NCBI RefSeq assembly: GCF_018070575.1
Contig: NZ_JAGPXN010000001.1
Location: forward strand, 496,001 to 560,000
DNA from: Micromonospora sp. C31
GTDB taxonomy: Bacteria; Actinomycetota; Actinomycetes; Mycobacteriales; Micromonosporaceae
Reading direction: 5' to 3'
DNA: 64,000 bases
Each line of letters opens with the position of its first letter. Positions within the stretch are counted from its first letter, which is position 1. Position numbers and translations under genes: made by a program. Below are positions 54,898-63,449 of this stretch, in pieces. Under the pieces are notes generated by a model that was not told the DNA's origin, made no database searches, and saw only the letters and a program-made list of their open reading frames with translations.

Positions 54898-55521
54898 TCA
54901 GCCGACCGGCGCCGGGTAGCCCCGGCCGTGCTCGGCCTCGAGGCGGAGCATGGCGTGCTCCACGACGGTCACCAGCACCTGCTTGACCGCGTCCCGGTGC
55001 CGGGCGTCGGTCAGCACCAGCGGCACGTCCGGCGAGATGGCCAGCGCCTCGCGGACCTCCTCCAGCTCGTACTGCGGCGCACCGTCGAAACGGTTCAACG
55101 CCACCACGTACGGCAGCCGGCGGTTCTCGAAGTAGTCCAGCGGCGCGAAGGCGTCGGTGATCCGGCGGGTGTCCACCAGCACGGCGGCCCCCACCGCGCC
55201 CTTGATGATCTCGTCCCACATGAACCAGAACCGGGTCTGGCCCGGCGTGCCGAAGAGGTACAGGATCAGGTCCTCGGCCATGGTGATCCGGCCGAAGTCC
55301 ATGGCGACCGTGGTGGTCTGCTTCCCCGGCACCTTGGACGGGTCGTCGATGCCGACGCCGGCCGCGGTCATCACCGCCTCGGTTCTCAGCGGGGTGATCT
55401 CCGAGATCGCGCCGACCAGCGTCGTCTTGCCCACGCCGAAGCCGCCCGCGACCACGATCTTCGCGGAGATGATTCCCCGGTTTCGGCGGGCCCCGGCGGG
55501 GTCATAGCCTGCGAAGTCCAC
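54898..55521 (-). CDS. cvnD: conservon GTP-binding protein (CvnD type)
   Basis: 207 residues. Small G-protein with P-loop GGFGVGKTTL (about residues 26-35), DxxG-like LFGTPGQTRFW and NRFD as NKxD. It is the Ras-like member of a conservon. Its start lies within the end of cvnC (20-bp overlap), so the two are co-translated. Last gene of the minus-strand conservon. Confidence 0.94.
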   Translation of the reverse strand: MDFAGYDPAGARRNRGIISAKIVVAGGFGVGKTTLVGAISEITPLRTEAVMTAAGVGIDDPSKVPGKQTTTVAMDFGRITMAEDLILYLFGTPGQTRFWFMWDEIIKGAVGAAVLVDTRRITDAFAPLDYFENRRLPYVVALNRFDGAPQYELEEVREALAISPDVPLVLTDARHRDAVKQVLVTVVEHAMLRLEAEHGRGYPAPVG

Positions 55522-55867
55522 TTAGCACCCTTCCAAGGATTTCCATCCGCTCCTCGAACCCCTCGGCGGGAGCGGCAGTGTGTAGCGTCAGCAGGCTCTC
55601 GGCCACCATGTCGGCGACCAGCACCCGGGTGACGCCCAGCGGCATCCGGGTGTACGCGGAGATCTCGGCCAGGGACTGCGCCCGGCCCTCGCAGACGGTG
55701 GCGATGCGGTGCTTGTCGTGTCCCGCGAAGCGAGCCTCCGCGGCCTGGGTCGGGCTGGCCGTCAGGACCGCCTCCAGGGCGATGTCCATCCGGGCCTCGG
55801 TCCGGCCGCGGGTGACCGCGTACGGCCGTACCAGCGCACCACGCGGGTCCACGCGCCGTTGGTCCAT
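55502..55867 (-). CDS. cvnC: conservon DUF742 protein (CvnC type)
   Basis: 121 residues. DUF742: LVRPYAVTRGRTEA, EGRAQSLAEISAYTRMPLGV with an MarR-like helix-turn-helix and RVLVADM. Predicted to be a winged-helix adaptor between the LC7 protein and the GTPase. It overlaps cvnD. Confidence 0.93.
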   Translation of the reverse strand: MDQRRVDPRGALVRPYAVTRGRTEARMDIALEAVLTASPTQAAEARFAGHDKHRIATVCEGRAQSLAEISAYTRMPLGVTRVLVADMVAESLLTLHTAAPAEGFEERMEILGRVLSGLRRL

Positions 55868-55955
55868 CGACGATCACCTCCTCTCCCGGCCGGGCCCCTG
55901 GTCGGGCACCGGATCCTCTCGTTCCTGCCGACGCGCGGCCCGCACGTCGCGATCC

Positions 55956-56363
55956 CTAGGACCGAACCGCGTCCCGGGGCAGCGGCACCAGCGCCGCACC
56001 GACCCGCTCGACCAGCAGCGCCATCTCGTAGCCCACCTGACCGACGTCGCAGCTGCGGGCCGCCAGCACGGCCATCGACGAGCCGTCACTGATCGACATG
56101 AGGAACAGGTAGCCGCTGTCCATCTCGATGACCGTCTGGAGCACGCCGCCGGCGCTGAACATCCGGGCGGCGCCCTCGGTCAGGCTGACGACGCCCGAGG
56201 TGATCGCGGCGAGCTGGTCCGCCCGGTCCGCGGGCAGGTCCCGCGAGGAGGCGAGCAGCAGCCCGTCGGCGGACACCGCCACCACGTGGGCGATTCCCGC
56301 CACGCTGTCGGCGAAGTTGGTGAGCAACCAACTCATGTCCTGCATGGCCGCTGGCCTGTTCAT
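55956..56363 (-). CDS. cvnB: conservon Roadblock/LC7 protein (CvnB type)
   Basis: 135 residues. Roadblock/LC7 fold: LLTNFADSVAGIAHVVAVSADG near the start and YLFLMSISDGSSMAVLA near the end. It is a putative GTPase-activating or scaffolding partner. Its ATG overlaps the cvnA stop (ATGA); an 88-bp gap precedes cvnC. Confidence 0.94.
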   Translation of the reverse strand: MNRPAAMQDMSWLLTNFADSVAGIAHVVAVSADGLLLASSRDLPADRADQLAAITSGVVSLTEGAARMFSAGGVLQTVIEMDSGYLFLMSISDGSSMAVLAARSCDVGQVGYEMALLVERVGAALVPLPRDAVRS

Positions 56364-59300
56364 CGACTCGTCTCCTTGGTCGAGGTGCTGTTCTGGTCCG
56401 TCCCGGCCGCCCGGCCGCGCTGCACGCCGCGGTGGTAGGCCGACAACAGGCCCCGAACTTCGTCCGGGGTACGCCGGCTGCGGTCGCGGCCGCCCCGGGG
56501 CTCGATCCCGCCGGGCACGAGCTGTGCCTGCGGCTGCCGCTTGGGCAGCCCCGAGCGGGTGGTGCCGGTGGTGGCGGGGGCCGCCGCCCGGCTGGCCCGG
56601 GACCAGCCCTCGTCTGCCGCCGTCCGCCAGGCGTCCGCGTCGCTCGCGGGCGCCGCCGGGGTCGGGTCCGCGGGGGGCGCCGCAGGGGGCGCCGCGGGAG
56701 GTGTGTCCGGCGTGGTGGGCCGCGCCGCGGCCGGCGGGGTGTACGCCGGCGGTGCCGGCTGCGCGGCCGGCGGGGCGGTGTCGGTGTTGCCCGGCGTCCG
56801 GGTGGGCAGCCGGGGCGCGCGGGGCTGCGCGGGTGCCGGCTGGGCGGCGGCCGGCTGGGCGGGTGCCGGCTGGGCGGCGGCCGGTGCTCCGGCGCTCGGC
56901 GCCCCGGCGGCCCGCTGCGCCGCGGCCGACTGGCTGAAGTCCGGGCGGGTGAAGATGGCCGTGGCGTCGTTACCGTGCGACCGGAACCACACCGCCTCCA
57001 TCTCCCGGAAGATCGGCGCCTCGGCCGGCAGCTCGGGGCGCGGGGTGATCGGCGCGGCGGGGGCGGGCGGGGCCGTGGCTGCCAGGTTGGCCCCGAGGTT
57101 GCGGCCGGTGCCCAGGTCCGAGCCCGCCAGCCCGGTGGCGGGCGGCGAGCCGGCGATCGGGCCGACCGGCAGACCAGGCGCACCCGGAGCCGGGGCGTCC
57201 ACGCCGGGGACGCGCTTGGGCAGCGCGTCGACCGTGGGGTACGCGACGGTCGGCGTACCGACCGAGGCGCCGCCGCCGGCGAAGGCCGGCCGGGCCGGGG
57301 GCGCCGGCGGGGCGGTCGGCTGCGGTGCCGGGGCGCCCCCGGCCTGCACCGGGGCCGTGGTGTCCCGCGCCTGCTCCGGGGCCTGCCACGGCGCGGGGGC
57401 GGAGCGCCACTGGTCGGGCAGGGTGGCCGAGGCGGTACGCCCGCCGCCGACGGCCGGCTCGCCGAGGCCGGCCGGGGTGAGCGGGTTCTGCTCGACCGCG
57501 AGCGGCTGCCGGGGCCGGGTGATCTGCGGGTCCCGGCTGTGCACGGGCGGCAGCACGACCGTCGCGGCGGGCAGCGTCACCTGGGCGACGGTGCCGCCCT
57601 CGACGTTGCGCCTCAGCTCCACCCGGATGCCGTAGCGGGACGCCAGCCGGCTGACCACGGCCAGACCCATCAGCCGGAACGCCGCGACGTCGACGCTCGG
57701 CGGGGCGGCCAGCCGCCGGTTGAGCGAGTCGAGCTGGTCGTCGGTCAGGCCGAGGCCCCGGTCCTCGACCTGGATCAGGACGTAGTCGCGGATCCGCCGG
57801 CCGTCGGCGACCACGGTGGTGGTCGGCGGCGAGAAGCGGGTGGCGTTGTCGAGCAGTTCGGCGACGAGCCGGACCACGTCGTTGACCGCGTGCGCGGCGA
57901 CCGAGATGTCGGTGTCGACGGTGCCGAACTCGATGCGGTTGTAGAGCTCCACCTCGGACTGCGCGGCCCGCAGCACGTCCACCAGCAGGGCGTCGTCGCG
58001 GCGCGGCACGGCGGAGTCGGCGCCGGCCAGGACGAGCAGGTTCTCGTCGTTGCGGCGCATCCGGGTGGCCAGGTGGTCCAGCTCGAAGAGCTGCGCGAGC
58101 CGCTTCGGGTCCTCCTCGCCGCGCTCGATCGCGTCGAGTTCGCCGATCATGCGGTCGACCAGGGTCTGACTGCGCCGGGCGAGGTTGAGGAACATCGCCG
58201 AGACGCTGGTACGCAGCGCGGCCTGCTCGGCCGCCACCCGGACCGCCTCGCGGTGCACGACGTTGAAGGCGAGCGCCACCTGGCCCACCTCGTCGCGGTT
58301 GTTGAGCTTGATCGGGTCCCGTACCTGCCGGACGATCTCCTCGACACCGCCGTCGCCGACGTTGCCGACGTTCTGCAGCCGCTTGACCGCGTCCGGCAGG
58401 TCGTGGTTCGCCACCGAGAGGGCGCCCTCGCGCAGCCGACGCAGCGAGTGGTTGAGCGAGCGGGCCAGCACCACGGCGAGGGTCACCGCGATGATGAGGG
58501 TGAGCAGCACCAGTGCCGTCTCGATGACGGCCTGCCGGATGACGTCCGACCGGGCCTGGTCGGCCTGGCTGAGCAGCCGGTCCTGGAGCCGGATCTCGGC
58601 CCACCGCATCAGGTCGTTGACGGCGCCGATGGCGGCGGTGGCGTCCTGCGCGGTCACCAGCGAGGTCTGCCCGACCGAGCGGGTGATGTCGGCGGCCACC
58701 CGGTCGGCGAGGGTGACCGCGTCGCCCGAGACCGTGCTGTCGACCAGGGCCCGCTGGGTCGGGTCGGCGGCCAGGGAGAAGGCACCCAGCGCCTCCTGCT
58801 GGCTGGTCAGCGTGGCCACGAAGGAGGAGAACTGCTCGGCGTCGAGCCGGCCGGCGGCGAGCGCGGTGAAGGCGACCGACTGTTCCTCGGCGACGGCCGC
58901 CTTGGCGCGGGCGAACGCGGCGACCGCGCGCCGGGCATCCGCGAGCCGCTCGTCACCGGGCAGCTGGGCGAGCCCGTCGCCGTACGCGACGAGGTCGGTG
59001 ATGATGACGCCGTAGCGCAGCGCCGCCTCGGCGACCGCCATCTGCTGGCGGTCCAGCACCTCCTGCCGGGTGGCGGCGAGCGTCTCCAGGTGCTCGTCGA
59101 TGGTCGCCAGCCGCTCCCGTACGGCGGCCGGCAGGTCGTCGATCCGGCCGCGCTCCGCCCGGTACGCCTCGACCCGCGCGTCGGTGCTGCGCACCCGCAG
59201 GTTGTAGGCGTCGGCCTTCTGCTGCGGCGTCGCCAGGAAGGCGGCGGCGGCCATCCGCTCGGCGTGCAGGTCCTGCGTCAGGGCGGAGACGTCGACGGAG

Positions 59301-59515
59301 AGCGCGGTCAGTGCCCGGGCCTGGTTGGCGTCGAAGGTGTTCTCGCCGACGGCGACGAGTCGGACGGTCGCCAGCGCGAGCACCGCGGCGACCGGCACGA
59401 CCAGGATCAGCGCGAGCTTGGAGCGGATCCGCACGTCGCGCAGCCGGGGCAGCCGGCGCCGCTTCGGCTCCTCGGTGTCGCCACTCGCGGGCAGGGTCGT
59501 CGGTCCGGTGCTCAC
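56360..59515 (-). CDS. cvnA: conservon sensor histidine kinase with nitrate/nitrite-sensing-type extracellular domain
   Basis: 1051 residues from the GTG at 59515 (GGAGG upstream); the frame continues to 59695. Two membrane helices (about 34-56 and 325-348) bound a long helical extracytoplasmic region (AERMAAAAFLATPQQKADAY) of the kind annotated as NIT in actinobacterial kinases. HAMP-like segment, dimerisation helix with ELDHLATRMRRNDENLLVLA, and HATPase with ELLDNATRFSPP and GLGLT follow. About 360 C-terminal residues are Pro/Ala-rich and disordered. First gene of the conservon; the signal probably reaches CvnB/C/D. It lies next to the nitrate operon. Confidence 0.88.
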   Translation of the reverse strand: MSTGPTTLPASGDTEEPKRRRLPRLRDVRIRSKLALILVVPVAAVLALATVRLVAVGENTFDANQARALTALSVDVSALTQDLHAERMAAAAFLATPQQKADAYNLRVRSTDARVEAYRAERGRIDDLPAAVRERLATIDEHLETLAATRQEVLDRQQMAVAEAALRYGVIITDLVAYGDGLAQLPGDERLADARRAVAAFARAKAAVAEEQSVAFTALAAGRLDAEQFSSFVATLTSQQEALGAFSLAADPTQRALVDSTVSGDAVTLADRVAADITRSVGQTSLVTAQDATAAIGAVNDLMRWAEIRLQDRLLSQADQARSDVIRQAVIETALVLLTLIIAVTLAVVLARSLNHSLRRLREGALSVANHDLPDAVKRLQNVGNVGDGGVEEIVRQVRDPIKLNNRDEVGQVALAFNVVHREAVRVAAEQAALRTSVSAMFLNLARRSQTLVDRMIGELDAIERGEEDPKRLAQLFELDHLATRMRRNDENLLVLAGADSAVPRRDDALLVDVLRAAQSEVELYNRIEFGTVDTDISVAAHAVNDVVRLVAELLDNATRFSPPTTTVVADGRRIRDYVLIQVEDRGLGLTDDQLDSLNRRLAAPPSVDVAAFRLMGLAVVSRLASRYGIRVELRRNVEGGTVAQVTLPAATVVLPPVHSRDPQITRPRQPLAVEQNPLTPAGLGEPAVGGGRTASATLPDQWRSAPAPWQAPEQARDTTAPVQAGGAPAPQPTAPPAPPARPAFAGGGASVGTPTVAYPTVDALPKRVPGVDAPAPGAPGLPVGPIAGSPPATGLAGSDLGTGRNLGANLAATAPPAPAAPITPRPELPAEAPIFREMEAVWFRSHGNDATAIFTRPDFSQSAAAQRAAGAPSAGAPAAAQPAPAQPAAAQPAPAQPRAPRLPTRTPGNTDTAPPAAQPAPPAYTPPAAARPTTPDTPPAAPPAAPPADPTPAAPASDADAWRTAADEGWSRASRAAAPATTGTTRSGLPKRQPQAQLVPGGIEPRGGRDRSRRTPDEVRGLLSAYHRGVQRGRAAGTDQNSTSTKETSR

Positions 59516-59960
59516 GACATCGCCTCCGTCGTTTCTTCCACGCCTGCCCCGCCGACTCGCGCCCGGTGCAGCGGACTGCGCCACACGCGGCACGGCCGCG
59601 ATTTCATCAGAAGTGATCCTCTTTGGGAAGTCGCGGCGGGGTAGGAAACGGTCGGAGGGCACGCATCCCGTGATCCGGTCAACTAATACCTTCATTTCTC
59701 CATGCCCGTGAACAGGGCATGTAACTCCAGAGTGGTCATCCGTGTCGTATTAGTAAGCGTTTGCAAACTTCCCGTTGCGCCACCATGTGGGATGCGCGTC
59801 CCGAAACGCTTCCGACGCTCCGCTTGACCGCAGGGCCCGGCGTTGGCAAGGTTTTGCAGGCTTCGCGCACACCGTACGGCAGACCGATCCCGTTCCTCCA
59901 CTGAGGACGGACAACCCGGCGGTGACCGGGCACCGCCCGGGCCGCATCTGGAGGACTGAG
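59516..59960. promoter_or_regulatory. divergent control region between conservon and orphan binding protein
   Basis: This 445-bp A+T-richer gap contains nested palindromes: ACTAATAC (59682-59689) pairs with GTATTAGT (59747-59754). Between them is CATGCCC-gtgaaca-GGGCATG (59701-59721). Just beyond is the perfect palindrome GTTTGCAAAC (59759-59768). No gene is supported here. These are good candidates for operators of the conservon or of the binding-protein gene. Confidence 0.5.
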
Positions 59961-61142
59961 TTGAGCCCCATCCGCTCCGCGACCGCCGCGGCGCTCGCAT
60001 CGGCCGTGCTGGCCACCACGCTCACCGGCTGCCAGTTCGGGGCGGACGAGCAGGACACCAGTCCCATCGTCATCGCCGCGGACCTCGAACTCTCCGGCGC
60101 GGCGGCGCCCGTCGGCAAGGCGTACCAGCGGGCGCTGGAACTGAAGGTCGAGCAGCTGAACTCCTCCGGGGCGCTGAACGGCCGCGAGGTCAAGCTGCGG
60201 GTGAAGGACAACCGGTCGGACGCGAGCGAGTCGCTGCGCAACATCGGTGACTTCAGCGCTGATTCCCAAGTCAGCGCCATCATCATGGGCGGCTGCAACG
60301 AATGCGCCGTCGGTGCCGTACGCACCATCAACGAGAAGCGAATTCCCACCATTGCGCTCGCCTCGTCCAGCGCCGTCTCCTCGCCGGTCGCCGAACGGCG
60401 GTACGTGTTCAAGCTCTCCCCGAACGCGGCCGACAGCGCCGCCGCCCTCGCCAACGAGATGCGGCGCAAGGGCGTACGCAAGGCGGGCGTGCTGCACAGC
60501 GACGACGCCTACGGCCGTGAGGGGTTGACCGCGCTGCGCGCCGAGTTCGCGAAGTCCGGCGTCAAGCTGCTGCGCGAGGAGGCCGTACGCACCACCGACA
60601 CCGAGGTCGGTCAGCAGGTCAAGGACCTGGTGGCGAAGAAGCCGGACGCCCTGGTCGTCTGGACCCCGGCGGAGCAGGCGACGCTGGCCGCCACCGCCGC
60701 CCAGCAGGCCAAGTTCGAGGGTGACCTCTTCTTCGACGCGGCGGCGGCCGGCGACCTCTTCCTCGGCGCCGCGTCCCGGGCGACCGAACGCACCACGCTG
60801 GTGTTCACCCAGACCATGGTGATCGACGACGTGATCGCCACCACCCCGGCCAAGGCGGCCCGCCGGCAGTGGTTCCAGGACTACACCGCCCGCTTCGGCG
60901 GCTACAACGGCTCCTCCTCGTTCGCCGCCGACGCGGTGCAGCTCCTCGCCGACGCCGAACTGCGCTCGGGCGGCGAGCCCGGCGAGGTGAACCGCGACGG
61001 CATCCGGGACGTGCTGGAGACGACGCAGCTGGACGGTCTCTCCGGGCCGATCCGGATGACGCCGGACAACCACTCCGGCCTGATGCCGCAGGCCCTCACC
61101 ACCCTGGTGGCGCGCAACGGGCGCTGGCGCCTCGCGAGCTGA
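59961..61142 (+). CDS. orphan branched-chain-amino-acid-type ABC substrate-binding lipoprotein
   Basis: 393 residues from the TTG at 59961 with GGAGG seven bases upstream. Lipobox LTGC with Cys24. Periplasmic-binding-protein type I fold: IVIAADLELSGAAAPVGKAY, IPTIALASSSAVSSPVAERR, VGVLHSDD-like KAGVLHSDDAYGREGL and WTPAEQATLAATAAQQAKFE. No permease or ATPase of the LivHMGF class is near. A solitary binding protein beside a conservon may deliver ligand to the sensor rather than to a transporter; this is inference. Confidence 0.87.
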   Translation: MSPIRSATAAALASAVLATTLTGCQFGADEQDTSPIVIAADLELSGAAAPVGKAYQRALELKVEQLNSSGALNGREVKLRVKDNRSDASESLRNIGDFSADSQVSAIIMGGCNECAVGAVRTINEKRIPTIALASSSAVSSPVAERRYVFKLSPNAADSAAALANEMRRKGVRKAGVLHSDDAYGREGLTALRAEFAKSGVKLLREEAVRTTDTEVGQQVKDLVAKKPDALVVWTPAEQATLAATAAQQAKFEGDLFFDAAAAGDLFLGAASRATERTTLVFTQTMVIDDVIATTPAKAARRQWFQDYTARFGGYNGSSSFAADAVQLLADAELRSGGEPGEVNRDGIRDVLETTQLDGLSGPIRMTPDNHSGLMPQALTTLVARNGRWRLAS

Positions 61143-61149
61143 CCGGCTG

Positions 61150-61180
61150 GTGTGGCCCGCCGCGTCCCGGCGGGCCACAC
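61150..61180. terminator. bidirectional terminator
   Basis: Perfect 13-bp stem GTGTGGCCCGCCG and CGGCGGGCCACAC with a 5-nt loop between the convergent binding protein and permease genes. Confidence 0.88.
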
Positions 61181-61199
61181 CGTCGAGTCCTCCGGCGGG

Positions 61200-62057
61200 T
61201 CAGCGGGCCGACGTGGTGGCGCGGACCCAGGGTAGGGCGAGGCGCTCGACCAGGGACAGTGCGCTGTACAGCAGGATGCTCATCAGCGCGATCAGCAGGA
61301 TCGCCGCCCAGGCGGTCGCGGTGTCCCCGATGCCGTTGTACTGGAGGATCTGGTAGCCCAGCCCCGGCTTGTCCGAGTAGAACTCGCCGATCACGGCGCC
61401 GATCGCGGCCAGCGGCATCGCCACCTTGAGCCCGACGAAGATCTGTGGCAGCGCGGCGGGGAAGCGCACCTTGCGGAACGCCTGCCACCACGAGGCGTTC
61501 AGCGACCGGGCCAGCTCGGCCAGGTCGTTGGGGGTGGTGGTGAGGCCGGTCGCGGTCGAGAGCACGATCGGGAAGAAGCAGAGCAGGAACACCATGGTCA
61601 GGATCGGCTTCGTACCCCAGCCGACCGAGACCACCAGCAGCGGGCCCAGGGCGATCTTCGGCACCGCGTTGACCGCCACCAGCAGCGGCGCGAACATCCG
61701 CTCGACGCGCCGGGACCCGGCCAGGGCCATCCCGATCAGCACCCCGGCCACCGCCGACAGCAGGAAGCCGACCACCGTCATCGTGGTGGTCACCCCCAGC
61801 GCCGGCATCAGCACGTCGGCCCCCGCGACCAGCGCCTCCCACACCGCCTGCGGCGGCGGCAGCGACACCGGGTGCACCAGTTCCAGGCCAGTCGTGACCA
61901 GCCACCAGGCGGCCAGCGTGATCACGGCGCCGAGCAGCGGCAGCCCGACGGCCGCCGGGCTCACGCCGGACCGGCGCGGCGGTGCGGGCCGGGGTGTGCC
62001 GGCGCCCGCGGACTCCTGCCCGGGGTGGGCGGAGCGGGCAGCGGTCGTCTCCGTCAC
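61200..62057 (-). CDS. ABC permease (nitrate/sulfonate/pyrimidine-precursor type)
   Basis: 285 residues from a GTG at 62057. Six-helix BPD_transp_1 permease with the EAA coupling loop LARSLNASWWQAFRKVRFPA ending in ALPQIFVGLKVAMPLAAIGA. Very close to SsuC/ThiX/NrtB-type permeases, which cannot be separated by sequence motif. Works with the binding protein at 62155-63186 and the ATPase at 63450. Located 6 kb from the nitrate genes, so a nitrate role should not be excluded. Confidence 0.88.
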   Translation of the reverse strand: MTETTAARSAHPGQESAGAGTPRPAPPRRSGVSPAAVGLPLLGAVITLAAWWLVTTGLELVHPVSLPPPQAVWEALVAGADVLMPALGVTTTMTVVGFLLSAVAGVLIGMALAGSRRVERMFAPLLVAVNAVPKIALGPLLVVSVGWGTKPILTMVFLLCFFPIVLSTATGLTTTPNDLAELARSLNASWWQAFRKVRFPAALPQIFVGLKVAMPLAAIGAVIGEFYSDKPGLGYQILQYNGIGDTATAWAAILLIALMSILLYSALSLVERLALPWVRATTSAR

Positions 62058-62092
62058 GGGTTCTCCTCTCCTGCCGGCCGGGCCGGCACGCG

Positions 62093-62136
62093 ACGGGGGT
62101 GCGGCCCCGGGTCGCCCCGGTGGACCGCACCCCCGT
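62093..62136 (-). other. hairpin between binding protein and permease genes
   Basis: ACGGGGGTGCGG and CCGCACCCCCGT form a perfect 12-bp stem across a 20-nt loop, 18 bp past the binding-protein stop. It probably stabilises the upstream mRNA or partly terminates, giving more binding protein than permease. Confidence 0.7.
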
Positions 62137-62154
62137 GCCGCGATGCGGCGTCCG

Positions 62155-63186
62155 TCAGGCCTTCGGCGCGAGGCTGAAGTCGATGATCTGGTCGGGGGTG
62201 ATGTTCTGCTTGAGCGCGCCGGCGCCCTGCAGGATCGCGATGCTCTTGGCGACCCGGCCGCTGTCCAGGGTGCCGAGCTGGGTGCCGGAGTTGCTGGAGC
62301 GCACGTAGCCGGCCATGAGCTGGAGCTCGGCGGCGGCCGCGGCGGGATTCGCGGCGTCGACGTTCTTCTTCAGCAGCTCACCCGCCTCCTGCGGGTTGGT
62401 CAGCGCGTACTCCAGGCCCTTCATCAGGGCCGCGGTGAACCGCTTGACCATCTCCGGCTTCTCCTTGGCGATCTTGGAGGAGGTGATCAGCACGTTGCCG
62501 TAGAGGTCCTGCATCACGTTGCTGTAGGGCAGCATGACGGCCTTCTGCTTGGTCACCGCCTCGATGGTGGGCTGACCGACGACGAACTGGCCGATGCCGT
62601 CCACCGTGCCGGAGCCCAGCATGCCCATCAGGTCCTGTGCCTGACCGGGCACCCATTGCACCTTGCTGGCGTCCACGCCGGCCAGCCGGGCGTACGTCGG
62701 GAAGAGGTTGCGCACGACGGAGCCCTGGGTGTCGGCGAGCTTCTTGCCCTCCAGGTCCTTCGGCGACGCGATGCCCTTGCCCTCGACGGTGGCGATGGCG
62801 GCCATGGTGCGCTGCTGGATCGCCGCGACCGCGACGAAGTCCTTGGCCTGGCCGCCGCCGAACTGGAGCAGACCGCCGGTGAGGTCGATCGGGCCGAACT
62901 GGGCCTGGCCGCCGACGACCTGCTGGATCACCGCATTGGTGCCCTGGCCCGGCTTGATGTCGACGTCGAACCCGGCTTCCTTGAAGAAGCCCTTCTCCTT
63001 CGCGACCCAGGCGTAGGAGTCACGGCCGAAGTTGCCGAACGAGGTGAGGTATGTCACCTTTTCCAACGCCGTGCCGTTGCCGCCCTTGGCGTCGGCGCCG
63101 GAGTCCGAGTCGCCGCTGCACCCGGAGACCAGGGCGAGGGCGGTGGCCAGCGCAGCGGCAGCGACCGTACGGGTCAGCCTTCTCAT
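62155..63186 (-). CDS. ABC substrate-binding lipoprotein of the NMT1/SsuA type
   Basis: 343 residues from the ATG at 63186; a longer frame extends to 63333. Lipobox LVSGC (Cys23). NMT1/THI5-like fold: YLTSFGNFGRDSYAWVAKEK, FKEAGFDVDIKPGQGTNAVI and LYGNVLITSSKIAKEKPEMV. Such proteins bind pyrimidine precursors of thiamine, aliphatic sulfonates, taurine or similar. Ligand is unknown. No TPP riboswitch was found upstream. Confidence 0.88.
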   Translation of the reverse strand: MRRLTRTVAAAALATALALVSGCSGDSDSGADAKGGNGTALEKVTYLTSFGNFGRDSYAWVAKEKGFFKEAGFDVDIKPGQGTNAVIQQVVGGQAQFGPIDLTGGLLQFGGGQAKDFVAVAAIQQRTMAAIATVEGKGIASPKDLEGKKLADTQGSVVRNLFPTYARLAGVDASKVQWVPGQAQDLMGMLGSGTVDGIGQFVVGQPTIEAVTKQKAVMLPYSNVMQDLYGNVLITSSKIAKEKPEMVKRFTAALMKGLEYALTNPQEAGELLKKNVDAANPAAAAAELQLMAGYVRSSNSGTQLGTLDSGRVAKSIAILQGAGALKQNITPDQIIDFSLAPKA

Positions 63187-63245
63187 CAGTGCACCATGTC
63201 CTTTCCGACCGGAGCGGCGCGCCGCCGCCGGAGGGGTTGTCTGGC

Positions 63246-63272
63246 GTACCGGCTGAGGGGTTGAGCCGGCAC
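63246..63272 (-). other. hairpin in the leader of the NMT1-type gene
   Basis: GTACCGGCT and AGCCGGCAC (9 bp, one G-T) enclose GAGGGGTTG, 60-86 bp upstream of the ATG at 63186. It could regulate translation; no riboswitch class fits. Confidence 0.4.
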
Positions 63273-63449
63273 ACCGTCGTGAGGGGACTCTTAGCGGGCA
63301 CAGCGTACGAGAAACCGACCGGCACAATGCCATGCGTATGGGTTTCGTTACGGAAAAATCCTGGCTTCCACCCCGGACGACCGGCCGTCCACGCGGGCCG
63401 GTTACCCTGGGCCGCGACTGCTGATCGCCGACTCAGGGGGCCGCCGGAG

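Noticed and set aside
56432..59644. 1070-codon plus-strand frame antisense to cvnA
   Set aside because: Long antisense frames are expected in high-GC genes; no recognisable domain, whereas the kinase has clear motifs.
63187..63449. TPP or other riboswitch upstream of the NMT1-type binding protein
   Set aside because: The conserved TPP core (CTGAGA and GACCTGATC-like segments) was not found; only a plain hairpin is present.
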